Source of the DNA: Aphodosoma sp044433285
GTDB lineage: Bacteria > Bacteroidota > Bacteroidia > Bacteroidales > Paludibacteraceae
Direction: 5' to 3'
DNA: 14,879 bases
Assembly: GCA_044433285.1 (NCBI GenBank)
Contig: JAWXTU010000059.1
Span: forward strand, 1-14,879
Shown here: positions 1 to 7,315 of the stretch, one piece after another
Layout of the letters: each line of letters opens with the position of its first letter
Position numbering within the stretch: the first letter of the stretch is position 1
Position numbers and translations under genes: made by a program
Notes under the pieces: model-generated
Database searches by the model: none
Told to the model about the DNA's origin: nothing
What the model saw: only the letters and a program-made list of their open reading frames with translations

Positions 1-60
1 ACCAACCATACCCCCCCCTAAAACTATAAAAAAATATTTTAAAAAAGTGCACCAAATCGT

Positions 61-89
61 TTGACAATGATTTAAGTTTGATACATAAT
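61..89 (+). promoter_or_regulatory. Sigma-A type promoter for the rightward (late) operon
   Basis: A perfect -35 box TTGACA lies at 61-66, followed by a 17-base spacer and the -10 box CATAAT at 84-89 (one mismatch to TATAAT). A TG just upstream in the spacer adds to its strength. Transcription would start near base 96 and run through a leader of about 190 bases into the scaffold gene at 285. It is the best promoter-like sequence I found in the window and lies ahead of all rightward genes, so it probably drives the structural operon. In phi29 the late promoter lacks a good -35 and needs an activator; here the consensus -35 suggests that no such activator is required (inference). Confidence 0.7.
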
Positions 90-284
90 AAAACTGTGCA
101 TTTATATTCGGCTAGCATTTAGCTTGCTTATCCGATAAAAGGTGTAGTATCATAATATTTCAAATAATTATATATATGCAAATCAACCTGAAGAAGGTGT
201 ATATATATAAAAGGGTGATTCCTTAATTCGTCTATGATATTGAATAATGATGTGCATTTTAAAAATATAAGGAGATTGAAAAAA
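90..284 (+). other. Transcribed untranslated leader with hairpins
   Basis: This stretch has no convincing gene. The strongest fold is at 168-210: TTATATATAT (168-177) pairs perfectly with ATATATATAA (201-210), extended by a G-U and a C-G pair. A six-base bulge (180-185) and a short ACCT/AGGT stem with loop 190-194 follow. A small AAGG/CCTT hairpin sits at 211-224, and an imperfect stem-loop at about 107-135 pairs TCGG with CCGA. The length and position beside a viral end resemble the place where phi29 encodes its packaging RNA, but no sequence match can be claimed. It may simply be a stabilising 5' leader. Confidence 0.4.
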
Positions 285-701
285 ATGGCAGAAGAAGAGA
301 AAACACTAACGGAAGAAGGCTTAATGATTGAGGCGAATGGTCTTATACAAGAAAAAGACGCAGAAATTAAAGAACTAAAACTTAAATTAGCTAAAAGGGC
401 ATTATATAATGGTCTTGAAAGTGAAGATGGGAAAGAAATAAAAAGTGAGTTTGATATAAATGAACAATTCGATTATAGAACATCTACTAATTTAGAAATA
501 GCAGAGAGAATTGTAAACATACACCAAATGTATTTAGATGAAGGTAGAGAAGTAGAAAGTCCTGTTCAATTTGATGATAAATTAACTGGAAGCCAAGTAG
601 CTAAATATCTGAAAGAATGTATTGAATATTCTAAAGAAAGTGACAACCCTAATGAAATGTTTTTAACTGTTTTCAATAATTTAAAACAGAAAGGAGTATA
701 A
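285..701 (+). CDS. Probable capsid scaffolding protein (phi29 gp7-like position)
   Basis: A 138-residue acidic, largely helical protein. The N-terminal 35 residues are rich in Glu and Lys with heptad-like spacing (EKDAEIKELKLKLAK), consistent with a coiled coil. The middle is acidic and the C-terminus is another amphipathic helix. I chose ATG 285 because AAGGAG lies 10 bases upstream; an upstream in-frame ATG at 234 has no ribosome binding site at a useful distance. It is the first gene of the structural operon and ends 3 bases before the capsid gene, the position held by the scaffold in phi29 relatives. Scaffold proteins diverge too fast to be recognised by sequence, so the role rests on size, composition and position. 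Confidence 0.55.
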   Translation: MAEEEKTLTEEGLMIEANGLIQEKDAEIKELKLKLAKRALYNGLESEDGKEIKSEFDINEQFDYRTSTNLEIAERIVNIHQMYLDEGREVESPVQFDDKLTGSQVAKYLKECIEYSKESDNPNEMFLTVFNNLKQKGV

Positions 702-704
702 TAT

Positions 705-1931
705 ATGGCATATCCATACGCTGGTTCATTGAACCGAAATCTAGTATTAACATCAATATTCAATATGATAATTTCGCAAGAAGTTTTCCCCATTGGTGTT
801 AAAGACCCTACATTAGCAGATTATGTTCGTGTAGATGGTACATTGTTTGGTGACGAAAAATTATTCTATTCAATGGATATCGATTACCCAAAGCAATACG
901 CAAGTGCAACATATAGTTTAAATACTGATAGATTAGCACCTAATCTATTGAATTTGCATAGAAATAAATCAATAGTTTGTCAATCAATTAAGATGGCAGA
1001 ATATTATTATACTGAAATAACAACTGACACATTCTTATCAAAAAATGCATTTAAGGAAGAAGGGACATTTGCAGTTATGATAGGTGTGATGAAAAATTCA
1101 TTAAAACAAATCAAAAAAGTATATGATAATGCTTTGATTAATTGTGCGTTTGGTACACATAAATCAACTGCTACTGGTGCTAATATTACTATTCCATTGC
1201 CTACTATCGACCCAGAAACAACTATCGATACAGAAGCTTATAATAGACTTGTTGCTCAATCAATTGCAAAAGAATTAGTTGTAACAAAAGCAAATCTTGA
1301 AGATAATACCAGAAATTATAACGAAATAGCATACTTGCGAAGTCATTCACCTAGCGAAATGATGGTTATATGGAATGTAGAGCAGAGAGCAAATATTACA
1401 AAAATGGATTTGCCTACTATATTCCATCGTGAAGGTTTAGAAAGTACTGGACTTAAAGAGTTTGACATTACTTCTCGCTGGTTTGGTGATATTAATACAA
1501 CTAATACTGTTGCAACTGGTAATAGCAATATAAGATGTGCTGTTTGTGGTTGGTATAATGTTTCTGCTACTATTGCTTCTTTTGTTCCTGATTATGCAAT
1601 GCAGACTGAAGCAGTAAAGACTAATTGTATATATTTGTATGCTGGTGATAATTTGCCTTCAGTTGGAGATTATCTTATTCCATCTATACAGACTACTGTT
1701 AATGTAGTTTCAACTACATTCCCAGCTAATTACTCATATACTGTTGATTCTAATGTATTGTTTGTAATGTGTGATAAAAGATGTTTGCCATACATGAGCG
1801 GGTTTGTATCTGGTACTGAATTCTGGAATGCGTTGTCTGATACAACAAATAGTTATTATAAATTTGGACATTCTATACTTGAATTTCTTGTTGATAAGCC
1901 TTTTGTGAGATTTTCTCTGGCTAGTAGCTAA
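705..1931 (+). CDS. Major capsid protein (phi29 gp8-like, HK97 fold expected)
   Basis: A 408-residue protein, close to the roughly 450 residues of phi29 gp8. It lacks room for the extra Ig-like domain that some gp8 proteins carry at the C-terminus. A long amphipathic helix around residues 117-148 (EEGTFAVMIGVMKNSLKQ and onward) fits the spine helix of the HK97 fold. It is followed by Thr/Pro-rich strands and a C-terminal half of alternating strands ending in a compact hydrophobic tail (VRFSLASS). ATG 705 has AAAGGAG just upstream. It follows the scaffold candidate and precedes the tail-knob gene by two bases, the same 7-8-9 order as phi29. The function is inferred mainly from order, size and secondary-structure pattern. 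Confidence 0.75.
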   Translation: MAYPYAGSLNRNLVLTSIFNMIISQEVFPIGVKDPTLADYVRVDGTLFGDEKLFYSMDIDYPKQYASATYSLNTDRLAPNLLNLHRNKSIVCQSIKMAEYYYTEITTDTFLSKNAFKEEGTFAVMIGVMKNSLKQIKKVYDNALINCAFGTHKSTATGANITIPLPTIDPETTIDTEAYNRLVAQSIAKELVVTKANLEDNTRNYNEIAYLRSHSPSEMMVIWNVEQRANITKMDLPTIFHREGLESTGLKEFDITSRWFGDINTTNTVATGNSNIRCAVCGWYNVSATIASFVPDYAMQTEAVKTNCIYLYAGDNLPSVGDYLIPSIQTTVNVVSTTFPANYSYTVDSNVLFVMCDKRCLPYMSGFVSGTEFWNALSDTTNSYYKFGHSILEFLVDKPFVRFSLASS

Positions 1932-1933
1932 TT

Positions 1934-4426
1934 ATGGAACTAAAATTATATACCGACAATAGACTTGCTTATTCTAATAAGGCTGTTTTTTCTTCTATAT
2001 CTTCTGTTGAACCAGTCGCCATTATTGAACCAAAAAGGTTTAATTTTGGTGATATGGTTAACAGTAGTGTTATTATAGATTCAACTTTGTTAAATATTGA
2101 TTTACCGTCTGTTACATATTGTGTGCTTGATAACCAAAAGCATTATTTTGTGACGGCGGTTAAATTTTTATCTGGTGAAAATAAATTCCAGTTAGGTCTT
2201 TTGCGTAATGTATGGACTGAATTTAATACTGATATGGTATTAGACGGTTTAATTCATCGTGGTACTACAAATGGCATAACTAAATATAGGTCAAATACTA
2301 TTCAATTATCGCAACAGAAGACAAATGAACTAAGAATAAATGATGTTTTTTATAATTCTAAATATAGAGCAAATCCTATGTGGGGATATTTATTCATTAA
2401 TGGCAATGGTGCTGTTGATAGCAATATAGACATAGCGGGATATAATTATAATAGTGCTACTACAGATAATAGCGGATATTATTTCACTAATTGGGCACAG
2501 CTAAGCACATATAATTATATGTACACAACAGTTCCTATATGTGTTAGGGAAAGAAATTCATCACTAGCGGTTTATTATTATTATGAAGACCAATCGACTG
2601 TAATAAATTGGAGTGTATCATTTCAACAATTATCAATAACACTAGGTATGCCTAGTGGCGAAATAAAATATTATACTACTGCAGTTGTTCCATCTACTAA
2701 TATTACTATATATGTTGATAAAATTACAGAAGAAGTAATTGCAGAGAAATTAGCTAAAGATACTGTATATAAAGTATATAGCGGAGAATTCACATCAACA
2801 CAGATAACAAATAATAATGACTTATCGTCTAATGACTTGATTGAATTGAATAATTATGAATTGCCGAATGCGTCAACCGCTGAATATATTTCTTCTGAAA
2901 CTTATCTAAAATATAAAAGTCAATATTATTACAATGAATCTACTAGTAAATATTATGAACCAGTTATAAATTATACTGCAAATGAAAATGTTTTTGAATT
3001 CGATAATATTTCATCTAATGTATTTTTAGTTCCACAAAATACAGAATTAACTTCTGGTATAGAATTTAATTGTTCTACATTTAGTACTTTTAATTGGGGT
3101 GATTCATATATTCGTAATTCTTTTACATATGGTATTGTTTATATTTCATATAGTGAAGTTGCCGATTCATCAATTGTAACATTCAAGGGTTCTTCTGCAT
3201 TACAATATCAATCAACAGAAGAGCCATATACAATATGTGCAATTCCTTTATTTGACTTGAATTGGCGTGATAGTTCTGGCGATATATTTACATACTCTGG
3301 TTCGCAAAGTAAAAAATTATTCTATACATTAATTTCGTCTCTATCTGGAGATAGTGCAGTTATTGCAGATGCTCAAATATTACCTTATGCACCTACAGAA
3401 GCTAAAAGTGCATATGATATTGATGGTGGCGGATACCTTATTGAAGAATGGTTATCATCTCAATTGTCTGAAATTCCTAGTGGAAGTAGTTATGAAGGTG
3501 CTCCTTTAATTGTTGTAAGTAATCCAGACATAACTGTTACTGATACATTATATCTAGAACCATATTCTGATATACAAAAAGAATATACTATGCGTACATA
3601 TAGATTACAATCACCAGATTATAATAGTGCATATGATTTCAAATATTATGACTTCGCAACTAGACAAACTGATGGATATATGGAATTTAATGTTGATATA
3701 ACATTAAAGCCATTTGCAACATATATGCATTGTTCCCCAAAGATATATAATGAGTCATTAGTAGCTGTTACTGATTTTGATAATATTATTGGTATTGTAT
3801 CTGGTACTGGTGTATTTGAATGTTCTATGAATAGTAGTGCATTTGAAACATATAAGCGTGAAAATTCAATGTATACAGATATACAAGAACGAACTATAGA
3901 AACTATGCAAATATCAAATGAAGTTGAAAGAACTAATGAGATAATAGGTGCAGTGACTAGCACAGCACAGAATGCTAGTCTATCTGCATTAACTGGTGGT
4001 GGAATAATTGGTTCTGTTGCTTCTGCTGGCGCAACAGCTGCTGTTAATGCCACGCAAGTTGCTATGAATGATAAACTTCGTGACAGAGAAGTAGCAGATA
4101 GTCAATATTATTATAATGCAAATTTAGCGACTATACAAGCATTGCCAAATACATTGAATAGGATATCTCAAGTTAATCAAGATATATTAAATAAGTTTTG
4201 TTGTTTCGTTGAAGTTTATGACGCACCAACTGAACAAAGAAGTATTTATGACACATTTATTAATCATGTTAATGACTACATAGAGACTAACGGTTCTATT
4301 ATAGATTATATATCAAATGGAAAATATATACAAGCTGATGTATTAAGATGTAACGCAGTAATATTTATTGCAGAACAATTAAAAAATGACTTGAAAAGGG
4401 GTGTTTATTATTATGAAGAGATTTAA
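1934..4426 (+). CDS. Tail knob / distal tail tube protein (phi29 gp9-like)
   Basis: An 830-residue Tyr- and Ser-rich beta protein, larger than the roughly 600 residues of phi29 gp9. The N-terminal 110 residues, with repeated short strands and a LLRNVWTEF segment, fit the tube-forming domain of the gp9 family. A hydrophobic glycine/alanine stretch at about residues 681-706 (SALTGGGIIGSVASAGATAA) matches in kind the loops of gp9 that plug the tube and later insert into the host membrane. The C-terminal GKYIQAD...LKRGVYYYEE resembles the gp9 family ending. No Shine-Dalgarno sequence is seen before ATG 1934, which lies two bases after the capsid stop, so translation is probably coupled to the capsid gene. 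The extra 230 residues, mainly about 150-520, may be a host-specific insertion. Confidence 0.75.
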   Translation: MELKLYTDNRLAYSNKAVFSSISSVEPVAIIEPKRFNFGDMVNSSVIIDSTLLNIDLPSVTYCVLDNQKHYFVTAVKFLSGENKFQLGLLRNVWTEFNTDMVLDGLIHRGTTNGITKYRSNTIQLSQQKTNELRINDVFYNSKYRANPMWGYLFINGNGAVDSNIDIAGYNYNSATTDNSGYYFTNWAQLSTYNYMYTTVPICVRERNSSLAVYYYYEDQSTVINWSVSFQQLSITLGMPSGEIKYYTTAVVPSTNITIYVDKITEEVIAEKLAKDTVYKVYSGEFTSTQITNNNDLSSNDLIELNNYELPNASTAEYISSETYLKYKSQYYYNESTSKYYEPVINYTANENVFEFDNISSNVFLVPQNTELTSGIEFNCSTFSTFNWGDSYIRNSFTYGIVYISYSEVADSSIVTFKGSSALQYQSTEEPYTICAIPLFDLNWRDSSGDIFTYSGSQSKKLFYTLISSLSGDSAVIADAQILPYAPTEAKSAYDIDGGGYLIEEWLSSQLSEIPSGSSYEGAPLIVVSNPDITVTDTLYLEPYSDIQKEYTMRTYRLQSPDYNSAYDFKYYDFATRQTDGYMEFNVDITLKPFATYMHCSPKIYNESLVAVTDFDNIIGIVSGTGVFECSMNSSAFETYKRENSMYTDIQERTIETMQISNEVERTNEIIGAVTSTAQNASLSALTGGGIIGSVASAGATAAVNATQVAMNDKLRDREVADSQYYYNANLATIQALPNTLNRISQVNQDILNKFCCFVEVYDAPTEQRSIYDTFINHVNDYIETNGSIIDYISNGKYIQADVLRCNAVIFIAEQLKNDLKRGVYYYEEI

Positions 4427-4790
4427 TTTTGCTGGTAGTGTTAGCAATGCAATAGGCACATTGAATAAAAATATTTCTTCTACTGGTGCTACTGGTGAAA
4501 AAGAAAAAACAGAAACAGAAAAATTAAAAGAAATTTTATTGACTTCTAAAATAAATAAAACTCAAGCTGAAACAAAAAGTATAAAAAGCCACGCAAGTAT
4601 TGAAAGAAAAAAAATGAAATTAGAACAAAGCTCTCATGAATCAAAAGTACAAGCTAGATATGCATATTCGCAGCAAATAATGGCAAAATCACAAAAAAAT
4701 AATAATGTGGCTATTGATAGTCATAATGAATATCAACAAAATAAAAATGTCAATTTATTAGGGGGTTCAAATAATGTCAATAATGTATGA
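4413..4790 (+). CDS. Small basic coiled-coil protein between knob and portal, function unknown
   Basis: A 125-residue protein very rich in Lys, Gln, Asn and Ser. Residues 30-75 are strongly helical and coiled-coil-like (EKEKTETEKLKEILL). A short N-terminal FNFAGSVSNAIGTLNK segment looks amphipathic, and the Asn-rich tail is probably disordered. ATG 4413 is chosen over GTG 4401 because GAAAAGGGG lies about 11 bases ahead of it. The start overlaps the end of the knob gene by 14 bases, and the end overlaps the portal gene by 17 bases. I do not recognise a family. Its place among virion genes suggests a minor structural, internal or assembly protein; a second scaffold or an ejected protein are both possible. 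Confidence 0.6.
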   Translation: MKRFNFAGSVSNAIGTLNKNISSTGATGEKEKTETEKLKEILLTSKINKTQAETKSIKSHASIERKKMKLEQSSHESKVQARYAYSQQIMAKSQKNNNVAIDSHNEYQQNKNVNLLGGSNNVNNV

Positions 4791-5922
4791 CAGAAGTACA
4801 TTCACAGAAATAGGATTACCAATGAGCAAATTTGCATTGAAGTATTCAAATACTATTGACCAGAATGGGAATATTGTTATGCCAAGTCTATCTGATGCTA
4901 ATCTGGATTATAATTCATTATATAGAATTATGGAATTGCAAGATTTGCGGGAATATATTAATAGATATGGTGCAACGAATATTCCATATGGTTTAACTAT
5001 TGATTTAATTGAGCGTATATTGTATTATAGATTTAAGGGCTTAATATATTATAATGATAGTCCAGAAATGTTTCAATTCTTGCCTTTTGCATTAAATGGT
5101 AATATAGATTGTTACGGAAGATACATGTCATGTAACACATTGCCATTTATCGGCGTATCCCAAAATGAAATAAAAAATAAAAAAACAATAGATTATGTTA
5201 AAAATAATATAGAAATTGTTTATGATGATTTGTATCCTAGTTATGACGAAATTACTGAATATGATATAATACGAATTGAGAAAGAACTAACTAGCGGTTC
5301 TGATAAAGGTATAATACTTAATGATTATTCGTTAGGACTAAGCCAGATGCAACAACCTAGATATAGTTTTATTCGTCCAATATTAGCAAGCATGGCAACA
5401 TGTATGCAGATTATAAATACAGCTATGTTTGCTTGTGCTGATTATAATCTAATACAAGCACAAACAGAAGATGAAGCCAACCAACTCAAATTAGTATTAA
5501 ATAATATTAAAAATGATATATTAAAAGGCAAAAGATTTGGTGCATTAATAGGTACATTGCCTATGGAAAGTCTAAGAACAACTAATGTGTCAAATATACA
5601 AGATTTGTGGGAAACATTTAATTCATTAGATAATTTTAGAAAATCAACTGCTGGAATATCTAACAGCGGAGTATTTAATAAGAAAGAAAGAATGTTGCAA
5701 CAAGAACAACAGTTAAATGGGACAAATGCTGATGATATATATTCTGATGGTCTATATCAAAGGCAACGAATGTGTGATTTATTTAATCAATGGTATGACG
5801 GTCAAATGTGGTATTACAGCAAACAAACACCAACAGATGTTGAACAAGCAAATGACCAGAATGGAAATGGTAGCGATATGAGAACAGAACAAAAAGAGCA
5901 GGAGCAACAGTCGAATGATTAA
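4774..5922 (+). CDS. Portal / upper collar protein (phi29 gp10-like)
   Basis: A 382-residue protein against roughly 310 in phi29. Two regions resemble gp10. Residues about 75-125 (DLIERILYYRFKGLIYYND, then ALNGNIDCYGRY) have the helix followed by CNGALSG-like strands of gp10. Residues about 297-313 read GISNSGVFNKKERMLQQ, matching the GIKNANLEKKERM segment of gp10 as I remember it; KKERM is at 303-307. The dodecameric portal sits at one head vertex and is the docking point for the packaging ATPase and tail. The last 40 residues are Gln/Asp/Asn-rich and probably disordered. The ATG has AGGGGG about 9 bases upstream. It overlaps both neighbours, as expected for a compact operon. Confidence 0.85.
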   Translation: MSIMYDRSTFTEIGLPMSKFALKYSNTIDQNGNIVMPSLSDANLDYNSLYRIMELQDLREYINRYGATNIPYGLTIDLIERILYYRFKGLIYYNDSPEMFQFLPFALNGNIDCYGRYMSCNTLPFIGVSQNEIKNKKTIDYVKNNIEIVYDDLYPSYDEITEYDIIRIEKELTSGSDKGIILNDYSLGLSQMQQPRYSFIRPILASMATCMQIINTAMFACADYNLIQAQTEDEANQLKLVLNNIKNDILKGKRFGALIGTLPMESLRTTNVSNIQDLWETFNSLDNFRKSTAGISNSGVFNKKERMLQQEQQLNGTNADDIYSDGLYQRQRMCDLFNQWYDGQMWYYSKQTPTDVEQANDQNGNGSDMRTEQKEQEQQSND

Positions 5923-6481
5923 TACATTATATGGTTATAGCACAAATATGTTCATTGATATATTCCCTGATTATGATACATTCCAGTCTAAGCTGATTAC
6001 ATCACCATTATTTAACGAAAATGGTGTATGGACTGGTTGTAGTGAACAAACATTCCAATTATTATACAATAGATATCAAGGTTCACATGTTTCAATGTCT
6101 GATACATCATTTGTATGTCAATTTAGCAATACATTATATGAACATTTTGAGCGGTTTGAATATGATATAAGCATAAAGAAAGAAGCAAGAGAAGTAAGTA
6201 ATGATACATGGGGATATGATGGTTATAGTATAGCGAATACAGCTGAGTCACCTAACGAAATAGGTGATACTGATAGTACTAAACTTAATTCATTAGATAG
6301 ACAAAATAAAACTATTGTCAAAGATGGAATAAGTAGGGTGTTGTATAAAAAGTCTGACCACAACAGAGCATATTATGTCAAAAGATTTTTAGATTACTTT
6401 AAATATTTATTTATAAAAGTACTTAATTCTGCATATATGCCAGTATGGGTTAGTGATGATGATGATAATCTGATAGAATAA
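5915..6481 (+). CDS. Probable lower collar / tail connector protein (phi29 gp11-like position)
   Basis: A 188-residue protein, shorter than the roughly 290 residues of phi29 gp11. The N-terminus (INTLYGYSTNMFIDIFPDYDTF) and a C-terminal helix ending LIKVLNSAYMPVW-like, at about residues 155-178, resemble the arrangement of gp11 proteins, which place aromatic-rich helices at both ends. The middle (residues 85-125) is polar and probably flexible, and the tail is acidic (DDDDN). AGGAG precedes ATG 5915, which overlaps the portal stop by 8 bases. Lower collar proteins follow the portal in phi29-like genomes and join the portal to the tail tube. The assignment rests mainly on position. Confidence 0.5.
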   Translation: MINTLYGYSTNMFIDIFPDYDTFQSKLITSPLFNENGVWTGCSEQTFQLLYNRYQGSHVSMSDTSFVCQFSNTLYEHFERFEYDISIKKEAREVSNDTWGYDGYSIANTAESPNEIGDTDSTKLNSLDRQNKTIVKDGISRVLYKKSDHNRAYYVKRFLDYFKYLFIKVLNSAYMPVWVSDDDDNLIE

Positions 6482-6491
6482 GGAGTTTATA

Positions 6492-6731
6492 ATGGAATTA
6501 CAAGATATTATTGATTATATTGTAGCTAGTTTACCTACAATATGTGCATGTATAACAACAATAGCAGTACCGCTATTAATTAAAAAGACCATAACGCATT
6601 ATATCCAAAAAAAGATTGATAGTATACAATGTAACATCGAGAAAAAACAAGATGAAATATTAAATGATGTGCATGATTTACAAGACAGCGTTTCTTATAT
6701 GTGTGGAAGACAACCAAAGGATAGAAAATGA
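6492..6731 (+). CDS. Small single-pass membrane protein, possible holin component
   Basis: A 79-residue protein with one clear membrane segment at about residues 13-30 (LPTICACITTIAVPLLI), followed by a basic helix and a charged coiled-coil tail. AAGGAG lies 8 bases before the ATG. Its stop overlaps the start of the next gene in an ATGA arrangement, so the two membrane proteins are probably made together. Phi29 encodes its holin between the tail genes and the packaging ATPase, so a lysis role is reasonable. However, a membrane segment plus coiled coil also fits a small virion or membrane-anchor protein. Confidence 0.55.
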   Translation: MELQDIIDYIVASLPTICACITTIAVPLLIKKTITHYIQKKIDSIQCNIEKKQDEILNDVHDLQDSVSYMCGRQPKDRK

Positions 6732-7315
6732 AATTAAAAGAACAATTTGAGAAAGAAAAATTTACTGAAAATAGTAATATATTTGGTTTTATAATTGTTT
6801 TAATTTTATATTTTTTATTTTCTATTTTATCTGGGTCATTAAATGACCAAGCTTTTTATGCTAATTATGGTGTATTCGATTGGATAGTATTCTGTGTTTA
6901 TCCATTAATTACTGCAATAATAGGTACACTCGCTAAAAGTTTCTTAAAAAAACAAGGTGTTAGACATGGTTTTCAAAATGAAATTGTTAAATGTGTTTCT
7001 GATGAATTGGAACTTCTAAAATGTAATGATGATAAAGAAACTATTCCAGATTCATATGAAGTATTTTTTGTAAAATCTACATTAAAGGACGGAATATTAT
7101 CATTTTTATTTAGCGTTGCAATAACTGCACTATCATCATTAATGGTTATTGACTTCTCGTGGAATAATTTGGCAAACACATTAATTAGTTTGTCATTATG
7201 GGTTGCATTAGGTATTAGAGATTATACTAATATGTACGATTATGTAATACATAAGCATATAATAAATATGCGATATGAAATAAAACAAATAAAGGAGAAA
7301 GAAAAATGGCAGTAG
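6728..7315 (+). CDS. Four-pass membrane protein, function unknown (holin or membrane-remodelling candidate)
   Basis: A 195-residue protein with membrane segments at about residues 18-36, 49-69, 122-142 and 148-165. A soluble charged stretch (about 73-120) lies between the second and third, and the C-terminus is lysine/glutamate-rich. The topology predicts both ends in the cytoplasm. It begins by ATGA overlap with the preceding membrane gene and overlaps the fibre gene by 10 bases. It is larger than typical holins, and I do not recognise a family. Paired with the 79-residue protein it could form a lysis module, or it could act in superinfection exclusion or in anchoring replication to the membrane. 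Confidence 0.6.
   Translation: MKLKEQFEKEKFTENSNIFGFIIVLILYFLFSILSGSLNDQAFYANYGVFDWIVFCVYPLITAIIGTLAKSFLKKQGVRHGFQNEIVKCVSDELELLKCNDDKETIPDSYEVFFVKSTLKDGILSFLFSVAITALSSLMVIDFSWNNLANTLISLSLWVALGIRDYTNMYDYVIHKHIINMRYEIKQIKEKEKWQ

Noticed and set aside
1..20. Possible inverted terminal repeat between the two window ends
   Set aside because: The first bases do not match the reverse complement of the last bases beyond chance, so no terminal repeat is visible. The run of eight C at 12-19 is simply noted.
176..226. A 16-codon reading frame (MQINLKKV...) in the leader
   Set aside because: There is no ribosome binding site before its ATG, which sits inside the AT-rich stem, and the length is within chance expectation.
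234..284. Upstream in-frame ATG that would add 17 residues to the scaffold protein
   Set aside because: The AGGG sequence is about 17 bases away, while the ATG at 285 has AAGGAG at normal spacing.
3646..4053. 135-codon open frame on the minus strand inside the knob gene
   Set aside because: It is fully inside a well-supported gene on the other strand, has no ribosome binding site, and shows the hydrophobic low-complexity composition typical of shadow frames.
4401..4790. Use of the Mycoplasma code, with TGA read as Trp
   Set aside because: Trp is encoded by TGG across long genes, and TGA falls at natural gene ends with proper downstream starts.
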